From the NCBI GenBank assembly GCA_026210745.1, contig CP110630.1:2356001-2420000 (forward strand): a stretch of DNA of 64,000 nucleotides, given 5' to 3'. Source of the DNA: Exobasidium rhododendri (taxonomy: Eukaryota; Basidiomycota; Exobasidiomycetes; Exobasidiales; Exobasidiaceae). Numbering within the stretch: the stretch's first letter is position 1; each line of letters begins with the position of its first letter. Shown in pieces: positions 52,945 through 63,791 of the stretch. The notes under the pieces were generated by a model. It was given only the letters and a program-made list of their open reading frames with translations, was not told the origin of the DNA and ran no database searches. Both the position numbers and the translations under genes were made by a program.

Positions 52945-55583
52945 ATGCCGGTACTTCACGACTATGAATCATTCTTATACGCGCATTTCAAATCCTCTGG
53001 CGAATCTGTCGGTGCCGCGTCGACGGTGGGTATTGGAACATTTAAAGTGCCACGAAAGGTGGTGATACAAGGAAAGTGGAAGGACAAGACCAGCAACAAC
53101 CGCTTCATTCGCCTTACTTGCAATCGAATGTTGTGGATCGGCAGCTGAGCAATGGGAACGGGGTCGTGAGAGGCGACTTGAACGATGCAGGAAGTGTAGG
53201 GCGACGTGGCCCGGCTAGTTCCACGACGGCTTCTAAATCGACGGACACCTTTGGAACGTTTGGAAATCGACCTCGGATCGCTAAAGGCCAAGTGGAGTCC
53301 GTGCTGCCGTCCATTCCCAACGGATACTCTTCGCAAGGACCTGCTAGAAAGGGCGTCAGATCAGATAGCGAGAGTGCAGGGAAGTCTGACGATGAATTCT
53401 CCGACGAGTACCCATACTCTGATTCTGACTTGGAAACAGAAAGAGCACCTCATGGTTTGACAAAGTCGTTTGATTCAAGGGACACAAACACTAGCGCTTT
53501 GTCAAGGCATGGTAGTCGCGGTGGTGATAGCCACACGAAGGAGTCTATGCGGTCTCCAGCGAAGACGGACTTCCCGAGACCTCCTCCGCGAGATGATGCC
53601 TTGGCGAGCGTCGTTGAATCAAAGCATAGCATGGGCGGCCTAGGTGCGGACTCGACAATGCTGCAGAGGGGAAGGGGTGGGGTAGTATCTGTGAACAATA
53701 CGTACGGCGTAGTAAAGAAGGACATGGATGATGCTGCGTCAGATGCAGGCTCCGGAAAGAGCGTATACCGCACAGCAGGCTTACGATCTGACTTGGCAAC
53801 GTGGGCCCCTTCCGCTAAACCACCCATGGAACAATGGAGCGGCATTTCTAACTTACCAGACTGGTCTACTTTGCGAGGAAATGAACCGACATCCATGCCA
53901 ATCGTTCACGTTCAGCGCGATCTAGATTGGTCCATGCGACGATTGCTCAATGAAACCGTGTTTGAGCAGCTCGTCAATGATCCACTCGGCAGACATCGAT
54001 TCCGGGAACATCTAGCACACAAGACTGGAACAGAGCACAAGCTGGACATGTACTTTGATCTCTGTCAATACACCAAACAGAACGAAGCAATCCGAAAATC
54101 AAGTGAAGCTCTGCACGACATCTATCTGGCGCAAGATAGCGACGGACATGTACCGCTGCCTGCCGAGATGAGTGAAGACTTCTACGAGACGATCAAAAGG
54201 CAATATGAAGTTCGAGCGTCTTTGGGTTCGATTCAGCAGCATTTGCTAAAGTCGCTCTACAAGACGGAGTTCCAGACGTTTGTGAAAGCGCAACTGATTG
54301 AACACAACAAGGTGAAACTTGGCAGTTTCGCAGATGAAGATGTCACCCGATCAGGACTGGGAGATTGCTTTTGTCTGACGAATCCGAGACTACGAGAGAA
54401 TCCGATTGTCCTCGTATCACCTGGCTTTGAGAAAGTGACGGGTTATCCGAGACAACAAATCATCGGAAGAAATTGCAGATTCTTGCAAGGACCGGGCACA
54501 GCACCGGACAGTGTGCAACGTATTCGAGATTCCCTGAACGCTGGCGAGTCGTCTACCGAATTGATCCTCAACTATACTCGGGATGGCACACCGTTCTTCT
54601 GTTTGTTGAACATAATTCCACTTCGAGACGCTACAGGAACATTGGTGTACTTTATCGGTGGTCAGACAAACGTGAACGGTCAATTGGCAAGCTCCAAGGG
54701 ACTCAAGTTCTTGATAGGAGGAGGAGCGACCGATCCAGGAGAAGGGATGATCACGCAAGGAAGCATCGTCAATGGTGTGGAGGTGTCGCCCACGGTAGCT
54801 CGCTACTTTCAGGGACTGAACAGTAATTCTGGTAATGCTGACGGTTCCTCCATCAGTCCAAGCGGATCAGACAAGTATACGGGAGACTCGAGGGATGTCC
54901 ACAGTCGAAGGGGTCAAGCGGCCGGCTCTTATGATCCTTCCAGCAGAAGAGGACCGGCCAATACATTCGACGCTTCATCGCCCGTACAGGACTTGATGTT
55001 TGATAGGCCTGTCAAGAAAGGCAATGCAGTAAGCAGATTGTTCGGTCGATCGGCCGTCAGCAAGGCGAAGGGTGGATCGAACAGCCTCGGACAGTCGTTG
55101 GAATCGCCTTCGCAACGATTGGCAGGCGCAGAGGGTACGATGAGAAAGGACCACCATACTCTGGCCGATCAAATGGACTACTTCACCAGCCTCTACAGCA
55201 AAGCAATCATTTTTAAGCGCACAAAGAGAGAGATCATCTTTGCCACAAAAGAGTGCATTGCTTACTTTGACCTGCCAATCGATGCTTGGAAGGACATCTA
55301 CAATTCTCCCTTGATTCACGCCGATTTGCTTAGTATCATCGAAGGCTCCGACAAAGAAGAGACGAAAGCCGTTCAGACTTCCATACAACAAGCTGTAAGG
55401 AACGGTGAGAGTATCAGCGTCCATACGGGCATCCGAAGGCCAAAGCAAAAGAGGAGATTCTTGACAGCATCAGCAAACGATTGGATCGCGGGCATGGACG
55501 GACCGAAGTTCACCACCATCCACATTACCCCGTTGCGAGATCGCGACAATTCCAGTTTTGCCTTTGTCGCCATCATTGCTTGA
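52945..55583 (+). CDS. RGS-LOV blue-light photoreceptor
   Basis: Model: exon 1 52945-53025, a 68-nt intron (GTGGGT...CCAG), exon 2 53094-55583, 857 residues. Without the intron the main frame has no usable upstream ATG. After a long disordered N-terminus comes an RGS domain (DLDWSMRRLLNETVFEQLVN, then GRHRFREHLAHKTG, HDIYLAQDS). A LOV domain follows, beginning GLGDCFCLTNPRLRENPIVL, with the flavin-adduct motif GRNCRFLQGPGT (Cys488 in this model), and the flavin-contacting N and Q residues in NYTRDGTPFFCLLNIIPL and FIGGQTNV. A second PAS-like segment lies near the C-terminus (KRTKREIIFATKECIAYFDL to FTTIHITPLRDRD), without the Cys. Fungal RGS-LOV proteins are known; they bind flavin and move to the membrane in blue light. 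RGS domains speed GTP hydrolysis by G-alpha. The exact 5' end is uncertain. Confidence 0.88.
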
Positions 55584-55726
55584 AGAAGGGGGACAGCTTT
55601 TCATTGCTTGCTGCTGCTGATGCCTCACTAGATGCGTGTCGTTTCTTCTTCTCACACCGTGCCCTGCCCCTTCGTATACACCGACATCTCTTAATACAGA
55701 GGAGAGATCATATAAATGAGTGAACG

Positions 55727-55793
<67 letters not shown>

Positions 55794-56308
55794 TGTGTTG
55801 ATTCTGGTGGGTGCTGCGAAGATTGCGTAAATCTTCGGGGGAAGCGCGGCTGCTCGTCGGCTGACATCTCAAGGGAGTACCAGAGGCGCTCTAGACAATT
55901 GTCCTATTGCATCAGAACGCCGAATGCCCTCCCGAGATTCTTCCCCCCTTTCCTTTGATTTCCTCGAGCAGTGGGTCTCCCTAGCATGTTGTCACTCTAC
56001 CTGTGCATTGCCTGGTTCTCTTCTGCGACCGCATTCAAGACACACCCAGACCGACACTGCCACGGGCGGGCGGCGTGGCTCTCTCGTCGTGTTCCCCGTA
56101 AAGTGGCCTCAGCCTTCCTCTCTAACCGTCCATACTCTTATAAATGGGCGAGCTCGTCTGCGCCCTATCTTGCTCATCACCCTTTTTCTTTTCTTTCTTC
56201 ATCTCTGCGGGGGACTCAATTGCGCTGGACGCTAAGATCAAGACACCCTCTCGTAGATTGTTTCCTTCTCGGGTATTCTCTCTAAAGTGGCCAGATCTCC
56301 CAGAGGTT
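55584..56308. other. Gap with TG repeat and promoter of the small secreted protein gene
   Basis: A 725-bp gap. Apart from the TG repeat it holds CT-rich sequence upstream of 56309, including a C/T tract at 56160-56210, typical of fungal promoters. No gene was recognised. Confidence 0.4.
55728..55799. repeat. (TG)n microsatellite downstream of the RGS-LOV gene
   Basis: About 72 bp of almost perfect TG dinucleotide repeat with one TA interruption at the end. It lies about 145 bp after the stop of the RGS-LOV gene, probably in or just beyond its 3' UTR. Length is likely to vary between strains. Confidence 0.95.
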
Positions 56309-57014
56309 ATGGTCGGCCTCAACAAGTCAGCAATCCTTCTGGCACTGGCGCTGGCAGCCGGGTGAGTGATACAGGTCCCCCCCTCCCCCCTTACGCCGAG
56401 GCTGATCAATTGGCTGACATACACTTTTCAGCATTGCATCGTCGACTCCCGTTCCCCAGGCTACTTCAAATGGCGATTCTGACACCATGCGCCCGTCCAG
56501 TATAGGTTTGGTGCTTCTCCTTGGCCCTAAAGCAGCGACCACCTACGAATCTACCGTCAAACCATCAGCAGTCGCTGCAGCAGATACAATTTCCGAAAAT
56601 GGCAAGTCCCATCCACAACAGACAGTGCCGCACCAGCCTTCGCCAATGGCAATGTACAGCTCATCTAGTCATCAGGAGTTCAAGATGGTGTATCCTCCTC
56701 AAAAGCGAGAGAATAGCGATCCGCCACTGAGCAAGAGGGACGTTCCGCGACTCGTCTCTAGACCACCCATCGAAAGATTCACTCATCAGGTGAACAGAGC
56801 AGGACGGACAATAAAGAAGCGTGTCGGAAGGGGGACCACGCTTGTCCGAGAGCAATCTACAAAGGTAGTCAAGTATGCCAAGGCTCGAAAGGAGAAGTAC
56901 AAGGCGAATCGACATTACGAAAGAGCGGCTGACAGATATCAGCAGAGACAGTATCAACCACATGGAACGTATGACACTGCTTCGGGTGAATACACCGACT
57001 CCTATTTTCCCTAG
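56309..57014 (+). CDS. Small secreted protein of unknown function
   Basis: Two exons, 56309-56361 and 56432-57014, 211 residues, with a 70-nt intron right after the signal-peptide core. The N-terminus MVGLNKSAILLALALAAG followed by IASSTPVPQ is a typical secretion signal with a cleavage site near residue 22. The mature part has no domain known to me. It contains dibasic LSKR and KKR sites (possible Kex2 cleavage) and a very basic, Tyr-rich C-terminal half (TKVVKYAKARKEKYKANRHY, RAADRYQQRQYQ). Cys is absent from the mature part, so it is not a disulfide-rich effector. It may be a cell-surface or secreted peptide precursor; an effector role is only a guess. The exon 2 start is supported by CTTTTCAG and by the frame. 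Confidence 0.65.
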
Positions 57015-57627
57015 GCCATGTACTCTAAAGCTTCTTTCTCTATCATCCTCCCTTCCACCTCTGTGCACCACCGTCTCACATCCTGAGATTACTATCATTA
57101 GGTCCCCCTTGCACTCTCAGAGACAGAAAGGATGAAGAGCAATTGTGGGAAGGTATATTGGGTATTCGTACGAGGGAAAGGTCTGCTGATACTTTACATC
57201 ATTTGCTTGACTGCTCGAGCAGCGCCCGCTAGTCGGCCTTGCTGGAGGTGCAGTACCGCATCGTAAGGGTAGTGCCTTCCTCTGACGGCTCAATTGCACA
57301 CGCGACAGGTGCATCACCTTCTTCGTATGCTGCTCGTGGGATGCTGTCCAGACCATCGGATTTTAATATCGCCACGACACAGGCCTGGCTTCAAACGAAG
57401 TGATCCTCGCAGGAGGCAGTCGATGCTCTGCAGGTGTAGCTGTGCTGGCCACGGACTGTCGCCTTCGGTGATCTTCGGCCAGATAAGCGACGTGCGGGGA
57501 CACAGAATCTAAGTTTCCCTTTAAATCGATGGCACATGAAAGTTTAAACACCCTGATCACACGACTTGCTGAGCTTTTCTGGTGTTCCCTTTCTCGTTGG
57601 ACAGGACTCTCTCTCCCAGATCATATC
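57015..57627. other. Upstream region of the MFS transporter gene
   Basis: A 613-bp gap. It may contain a 5' exon of the MFS gene: an in-frame ATG at 57529 would add 33 residues, and a possible acceptor (GGACAG) lies near 57605. No separate gene was recognised. Confidence 0.35.
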
Positions 57628-59540
57628 ATGACACTGTCTGATCAGGAGAATGACATTGCTATGGTTGAGATGGAACTGCAACAGCGAGTAGCAGGCTCGT
57701 CAAAGCTGCTGCGTCGACCCTCTTCCTCCCTGCAGAAGCCCGACTCGTCGCGCTTCCCAACAGGCCAAGGAGCAGCAGTAGAAGAGGAAGAGGAAGAAGA
57801 GGAGGAGGATCCCTTCCAGGAAATCACAGTCGCCAGCAGTAAGGGAAGAGCAAACAGTACCGTTCATCGGAACAAGATCATCGACAACAGCAGCGATCAG
57901 AACAGCAGTAGAAGGGTGTCAAACGACCCATTTGCTTCAAATCATGCTGAGCCAAGCACTCGAAATGTACAAAGTCGACCGACCGAGATCCCAAATTTGC
58001 TAGCCGAGATCATGTTCATTCTCGTCTGCTCCACTGGCCAGCTGCTCTTCGGCTTCTTGACGGGAAACGTAGCAGGCTTGCAGCTCATTCTCGTCGACTT
58101 GCTCGACATTCCGTCTTCGCAGACACCATGGCTGCTGGGTTCCTTTCTTCTGGCCAACGGTCTCAGCGTCATTGTGTCAGGTCCCGTGGCCGACCTCTAC
58201 CGACCGAAATACCTCATCTGTGGCGCCTTTGCCTGGCAAACAATGTGGAATATCATCGGGGTCTTTTCTCTACATAACAAGTATCTCTTCTTCATCACTC
58301 GTGGTGGTCAAGGTCTCAGTGTGGGCATACTTGTGTCGTCAAGTATAAGCTTGCTAGGGAGAATCTATCAGCCGGGCCTGAGAAAGACTAGGGTATTCTC
58401 CATCATGGCATCCATGGCTCCGCTAGGGTACTGGCTTGGAAATCTACAAGGCGGTGCTCTGTATCACTCGCCAAAGTGGATCTTCGCTTCTTCTTCCATC
58501 ATATCGGGCATCTGCTTTGCAGGTGGAATGTATGCAATCCCCAACATCCTGCCAGCTTTGCAAAGTCCCGGCTTTCGAAGCTTTGACTTTGCTGGTTCCA
58601 CGTTAGCAGTCACTGGTTGCGCTCTCCTTGTCGCTGGTCTGACTCAGGGTCCTTCTGTTAATTGGGCGCCCTACTCGATTGTGATTGTCGTCCTTGGTCT
58701 TGTATCGTTGACAGCTTTCTTCTTTGTCGAGAGGAGGGTCCAGCGACCGTTGCTGCCTCCTTCCTTGTGGCGAGTACCGGGCTTCACCCCTCTGATCATC
58801 TCCTATTTGTGAGTCTACTTCTGTGCGTCCATTAGCGTGCTGATGCACTGCGACTGAATCATCGGATTGACGTCTCCCGGCGCAGCATCGGATTCGGATC
58901 TTTTATGGCATGGCAGTTCTTTGCTCTTCAGTTTTGGCTGAAAGTGCAACACGTCTCCCCTCTCACCGTCGCTCTATACCTCACTCCCAATGCAATCTTT
59001 GGTGTACTGGCGACGTTCATCGTCAGTCGGATTGCCCATCTAGTAGCAGGACATTGGATACTGGCGGCTAGCATGATCGCCTTTGCCCTAGGACCGGTCT
59101 TCTTCCTCCCTCAGTCGGCCAATACCATCTACTGGGCGCTGTCTTTTGCCGGTATCAGCCTTGTCACGTTTGGTCCGGTGAGTGAAGACTCTAAAAAGAA
59201 TAGAGGTGACGATCTTAGATGCTGACAATGCACTTGCTCTACCTTTATTCCTCCTTTTCAGGACCTGTCTTTTGCTGCCGCCTCCATCTTTGTCACTTCG
59301 AGCGTCGCCAAGTCGTATCAAGGCTCGGCAGGCAGCTTGTTAGTCACTGTCCAGAACCTCTCGGGAGCCATCATGATCAGTATCTCTGAATCCATCGGCG
59401 ACAAAGCTGCAAAAGGAAGCGACTTGGAGCGTCTACACTCTATCTGGTGGTTTAATTTCGCCGCTTCCATATGTGCTGCCGTCATCACTCTAGTCTTCGT
59501 CAGAATGCCCAAGACGGAGGAAAAGGAACATGAGTCGTAA
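57628..59540 (+). CDS. MFS drug:H+ antiporter-type transporter
   Basis: Three exons: 57628-58808, 58886-59177 and 59262-59540, 583 residues from the chosen ATG. An in-frame ATG at 57529 is possible, but MTLSDQENDIAMVEME reads as a more natural disordered start. The N-terminus contains a run of ten Glu. Transmembrane helices begin at IMFILVCSTGQLLFGFLTGN and continue through PWLLGSFLLANGLSVIVSGP and VADLYRPKYLICGAFAWQTM. Fourteen helices are plausible, as in the DHA2 group. The junctions give SYFIGFGSFMAWQFFALQFW and TFGP-DLSFAAASIFVTSSV. Relatives (Amf1/Atr1-like) export toxic compounds or carry ammonium or borate; the substrate here is unknown. It is convergent with the LYR-motif gene, with only 31 bp between the stops. 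Confidence 0.88.
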
Positions 59541-59571
59541 TCAAGGGGGCTCTTTTCGATTGTCCCTTTTG

Positions 59572-60541
59572 CTACGTTGACAACCAATCTCCCTTTGCCC
59601 ACCGGGTGAATCTTGAAGAACCTAACCACGCACCGCAATTGGTCTGCGCAATATTCACTACTTCTTGTAACATACTTGCCGCTTCATTCATGATGGCATG
59701 CTTGTCGTCCTCTCTTTCCTTGAGCTTCTTCGCCGACTTCAGGTTTCCCTTTTCTTGTCGAATCCTGTCCAGCACTTTAAGGGTCGCTGGTGCACTTGAT
59801 CCAAAGCGCTCTCTTGTCTCTTCGAGTGTTCTGCTCGTGGCATCTACCGTCGCTTGTAGATGTGCCAGGAACGCAGGGGTGGTCTGTATCGTCGGAATAG
59901 GTCTTTGACCATCCCATCTAGCAGGTCTATATCTTCTCAACTCTGCATGGACCATTGGGCCTCGGATCGGCTTCGGTGTCACTACCAAGGAAGGCAATAC
60001 CTGAGCTTCTACCACGGCACTCATATTTGATGAACCCGAATCGTCAATTTGAAATGAATCCAAACTGGACGACTTTGCAGCCTTCTTTGTTTGCGTTGTT
60101 CGGCGTCGACGAAGATTGTTCGCGTCTGTACCACCGATCCTCCTTTTCTTGTTGATCGGCTGCATTCGAGTGTAAGGAGATAAGTGATGGTAGCAAAGTG
60201 AGCCTAGATTTCCTACAACACGTCGTGCTCTTAAATTCTCTTTAGTGGGTTCAGTCTTGCTTCGAGAGGATGCTAGGTAGAGGAGGAGGGTGCCACCAGC
60301 TGATTGTTGGATTAAGAGGTGATTGAGCTCGTCGTCTTACCTCTACACTGGCAGACTAAGGCAGGTCCCAGAACTCACCCTGCTTGGCCATGGCCTCCGA
60401 GCTTGTCTGCAAACGAAGAGCATTCTCATACTCGTCTCTTACAATTCTTCTGATGTTCTTGGTTGCAGCCTTTTGGTATCTGACTGCATGAGGGACTGCT
60501 CGAAGCAGGTGTCGGTATACATGTAGTGCTTCGCTCGCCAT
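59572..60541 (-). CDS. LYR-motif protein, Cup1-like
   Basis: Two exons, 60541-60379 and 60299-59572, 296 residues. Exon 1 has a LYR-type helix, HVYRHLLRAVPHAVRYQKAA, followed by NIRRIVRDEYE; the first residue of the tripeptide is Val instead of Leu. Exon 2 continues with KENLRARRVVGNLGSLCYHH and LSPYT, then a basic stretch and a conserved helical C-terminal part around RYRPARWDGQRPIP and RERFGSSAPATLKVLDRI. This is the layout of the fungal Cup1-like LYR family of mitochondrial proteins. LYR proteins usually bind acyl carrier protein and serve assembly of respiratory complexes, Fe-S clusters or the mitoribosome; which of these applies is unknown. The open frame of exon 2 continues upstream of its first Met (60165), which is why a start there would be wrong. 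Confidence 0.75.
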
Positions 60542-60700
60542 GCTTCGAAGTGCTTGTGTGAGGAATAGATCAAGTGGAGCCAATCTGCAAGTGAAGGCGA
60601 AATCCTGGATGCAGCAACAACGTATCCCTGCGCCGAAGAAGAAGTCGACGCGTTGTTCTAGCTATGAAGGATGTGACTGACTATAGCTTAAATTCGAAAA

Positions 60701-60740
60701 CAACAACAACGACAACAACAACAACACCACCACCGGCAAC
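60701..60740. repeat. (CAA)n tract in a 5' leader
   Basis: CAA-type repeats with GAC and CAC variants over about 40 bp, some 50-90 bp upstream of the ATG at 60789. Unstructured CAA leaders favour efficient scanning and translation in general; whether this applies here is inference. Confidence 0.75.
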
Positions 60741-60788
60741 ACGAAGCTCGCCTCCTTAGAAGGGGCACGAACCATCACCACCTCCGCC

Positions 60789-61797
60789 ATGTCAACTTTC
60801 ACTCCCAGCACACAGATCAGTGCAGCGACAAGTCCTAGAGACTGGGCGTATGAGCTAGGTAAGTGCAGAGTAAAATCGGGGGCTCGTGAGAAGGTGGGAC
60901 AGTCCCCCCTGAACCTACGCACGATCTTTCGACATGCAGGACGTCTTCCTCCTACAGCTTCAATCGTCTTTACAAAGGCAAGCCTGATTGAATTCCTTAA
61001 AACGCATGGAATTGAAGTCGGTCCAAACAACACTGAAATAAACAAGCTGCCAAGGTGAGTCTGGCGAAAAGAAAAGCTTGAAAACGCTTGGAAGCGAGAA
61101 ATAAATTTGGAGAGGCAGTCTATTGACGCTGTCATGATGCCCATCAAAGGTATGCGACCATTGGCAAGTTGGAGCAGCCTGACGCCACAATATCGGCGAC
61201 ACAAAAGAAAGTGACACCTCCTCCAGCTTTCGCCGAGTCTCCGAGACCATCATCCTTCGCCGCGCCTGCCCCTAAGCCTATCGACGAGCCAAGATCAGAA
61301 CCCCTCGCATATCATCAACCAGCCGCTGTGTCCAAAATAATCCCTCAGGAAGATAATAAGTCCCTCATGGCTGATCGCAAGATGGACCGGAAGCAAGAGA
61401 TTCAAGTGCGTACTCCTGACGGGGAGGTATTTCGCCCAACACGGCGGGTGCGAGAGCCAGTAGGAGGCGGATCGGTGCAGATTGGTGCACTCTTTGGAGG
61501 AGAAAGCAACGATTACGATGAGACTGTAAGGGAAGCAGAGAAGGAGCAAGCAAAGCGACGTGGAATAGCAGTCGATGAGACTGTCCCAGTCACACCACTT
61601 CGTCCCATCGAGAATCAACAACAAGAGGAAGTAGAGGCCCCTTCAAAGGCCAGTACAGTCTTTCGACCAACAAGAAGAGTCCGGTGAGCTGCCGAAGAAG
61701 GAGAGTAGAAAATGCATAGTAGTCGAATGCTCACGTCTTCTCATTTTACAGAGATCCCGGTGGAACCGGTGGCCAGTCAAGCATTGCATTGGGTTAG
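60789..61797 (+). CDS. Unknown protein with two Jupiter/HN1-like Arg-Gly-Gly-Ser motifs
   Basis: Four exons: 60789-60858, 60940-61054, 61150-61683 and 61752-61797, 254 residues. The first intron (81 nt) is in frame. The N-terminal part (ASIVFTKASLIEFLKTHGIE) is short and helical; the middle is Pro/Ala-rich and disordered. The unusual feature is a repeated block: VFRPTRRVREPVGGGSVQIG near residues 150-170 and VFRPTRRVRDPGGTGGQSSI at the C-terminus. R-V-x-x-P-x-G-G-x-S followed by a hydrophobic residue resembles the motif of the Jupiter/HN1 microtubule-associated proteins and the ends of plant SPIRAL1. That similarity is by eye and may be convergent. No enzyme motif is seen. The last exon encodes the second block and would be lost in a model that reads past the donor at 61684. 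Confidence 0.7.
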
Positions 61798-61861
61798 AAG
61801 TACAATGTATTTCTCGATGTCACCTACTCTCTTCCATCACCGAAATGTCGGACCACAAATC

Positions 61862-62856
61862 TCATGACTGAAGGGGCCATATAGAAGCACCAGTCTTGGT
61901 GTCCTCCACTTTGGTGATGAACTGTAAAGGTAAGGAACCAGTGTCTGCTTTCCCACTGGTCAAGACGGCCCCATTGGACGCCAGAAAAAAAGGTATCCCA
62001 TCCTGGAGGGCGGCAATGAGGTCGATATGGATGATGACAGAAGAAGAGTTTCGCATGCCTGCAGACGATGGAGCAAGATGTGAAATCAGATCTGAGGTCA
62101 GGGAGGCAGTGCTAAGCGAGAATTCTTCACTGACCACTGATGACGGAGTCTGAGCCCGGCCTTCCTTTCGCCAGGTGGATGTGGTTTCGCTTCATCTTAC
62201 TCAGACCCCCGCTGCCTCTTATCATTTCCCACGCTTGAACATTCGTACCATGTAGGATCTCCACTCCTTCAGGTAAGCTTGATTGCTCGTTGGCTTGCTC
62301 TGATGTATCGGAAGACAAGATCGACAGATTTGACAATGTCAAGGGGCGGTGGTCCAGAGAAGTGATCTGAGAGGAAAGATGTCAAAAGACGGACAATCAA
62401 ACACTATTCGAGCTGGACGAAACGAAGAGTGAAAAGCGATTAGCAGCGACTCACTTCGGAGATAGAGTGACCTTGTACCGCTCTGATGAGCAGACTGTCA
62501 TCTTCGTCTCGACTGACTTCAAATCGCTTCTTGTCGTTGCTGGCGACTACTTGCAGAATATCATCCTGCGTTGGACTCTTGCCATTTTCAAGCTTCAATT
62601 TTGAAATCTTCGGCCTTGCTAGTACCGCAGACAGAAGAATATACCCATCTGGACGTATCTTTAGACCTTCTTTTGCTGCTCCATGTCGTAGGATGTAGGA
62701 AAGCGCTTTACTCAATTGAACTGTAGGTGTCGCTTCTCGTCTGGCACCGCCCCGTCCGTCCTTTCCGCCCTTTCCTTTTGCGCTGCTCCCTGCACTGGTG
62801 GACTCAATCTGGCTCGTTGAAGCACTGGCTGTGTCACACGTCTCTGCTGTGCTCAT
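61862..62856 (-). CDS. TPT1: tRNA 2'-phosphotransferase
   Basis: Three exons: 62856-62455, 62366-62135 and 62058-61862, 276 residues. The KptA/Tpt1 core has SKALSYILRHGAAKEGLKIR with the catalytic Arg-His pair, RPDGYILLSAVLA, HGTNVQAWEMI, KMKRNHIHLAKG and, across the last junction, VISG-MRNSSSVIIHIDLIAA followed by GIPFFLASNGAVLTSG. Tpt1 removes the 2'-phosphate left at the splice junction after fungal tRNA ligation, passing it to NAD+. This is directly relevant to intron-containing tRNAs such as the tRNA-Thr in this window. The donor of intron 2 is GTCAGT, unusual for this genome. The start at 62856 is the first ATG in frame and adds a Ser/Gly-rich leader of about 50 residues before the core. 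Confidence 0.93.
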
Positions 62857-63081
62857 GAGGGCGTAGTCTGCAAGGGGAAGTCTTTGTGGAGACTGACGAT
62901 CAGCCTCACTCAATTGATTCTTCCCAAACCCAAAAATTCAATGCAATGATCGCTGATCTAGACTTCACGTGTACAACACATTTCACCCACCACCACCCCG
63001 CCATCACTTTCTTTTGACCTCATCACCATCTTCATCATCCACCCTACCTACTCTATAGAAGTAGTAGGGTCCAGGCAAGAA

Positions 63082-63618
63082 ATGAGCTCGCAAGCAGAAA
63101 GTCGACAGCAGAGTCGAATGCTCTTTGTCAAGAATCTGAATTACAACGTACAAGGTGAGTTGGCAAGGCATGGCGCATGTATCATCAGGCAGGTAAGAAT
63201 ACCAGCCAAGGTCTCGAACGTCTCTAATACTGTCATCCTCCTGCATCCCTACGCATATCAATAGGTGCCGATCTATATGAGCTGTTCGGGAGGTATGGGG
63301 CAATCAGACAGGTTCGGATAGGTGATCAAGCCGGTAAGACAAAGGGCACAGCGTTTGTAGTCTTCGAAGAAATCGGGGATGCGAAAAAGGCAATGGAGCA
63401 TCTCAATGGTTTTCATTTGCAAGAGCGGTACATCGTCGGTGAGTCACTAGTACTTGTAGAGGGAGTAGGGGAGATTGTGAGCAAGCCGCTAACGTGTCAA
63501 TCATATGGCTATAGTCCTTTTCCATATACCCTCCAGGACAGCGGCGAAGGCAGACCTGGCAAAGAGAGAAGCTGACTTAGAACGACTCAAGCAACAGCAC
63601 GACATCAAAGACGAATGA
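63082..63618 (+). CDS. SF3B6: Splicing factor 3B subunit 6 (p14)
   Basis: Three exons: 63082-63154, 63265-63438 and 63515-63618, 116 residues (human p14 has 125). One RRM fills the protein: RNP2 is MLFVKNLNYNV and RNP1 is GTAFVVFEE, with GADLYELFGRYGAIRQVRIG between. The C-terminal helix ERLKQQHDIKDE follows, and VLFHIPSRTAAKADLAKREA is characteristic of p14. The protein sits next to the branch-point adenosine in U2 snRNP, bound to SF3B1. S. cerevisiae has no obvious counterpart, which fits an intron-rich genome with relaxed branch points. It is divergent from TPT1, with 225 bp between starts. The first intron is 110 nt. Confidence 0.94.
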
Positions 63619-63791
63619 AGCACACGACACATGTATACTAGAGCTCTTCCACCATGAAGGATAAGGAAAACGAGAGAAAGGAGCATATCATCAATTACAT
63701 TTGTATTGCACTACCCCGTCGGCCAACTCAGTCTACGTTGTCTAGTGTCCTTTGCAGTGCAACGATGAACTGAATTGTATCTCAAAATGTA

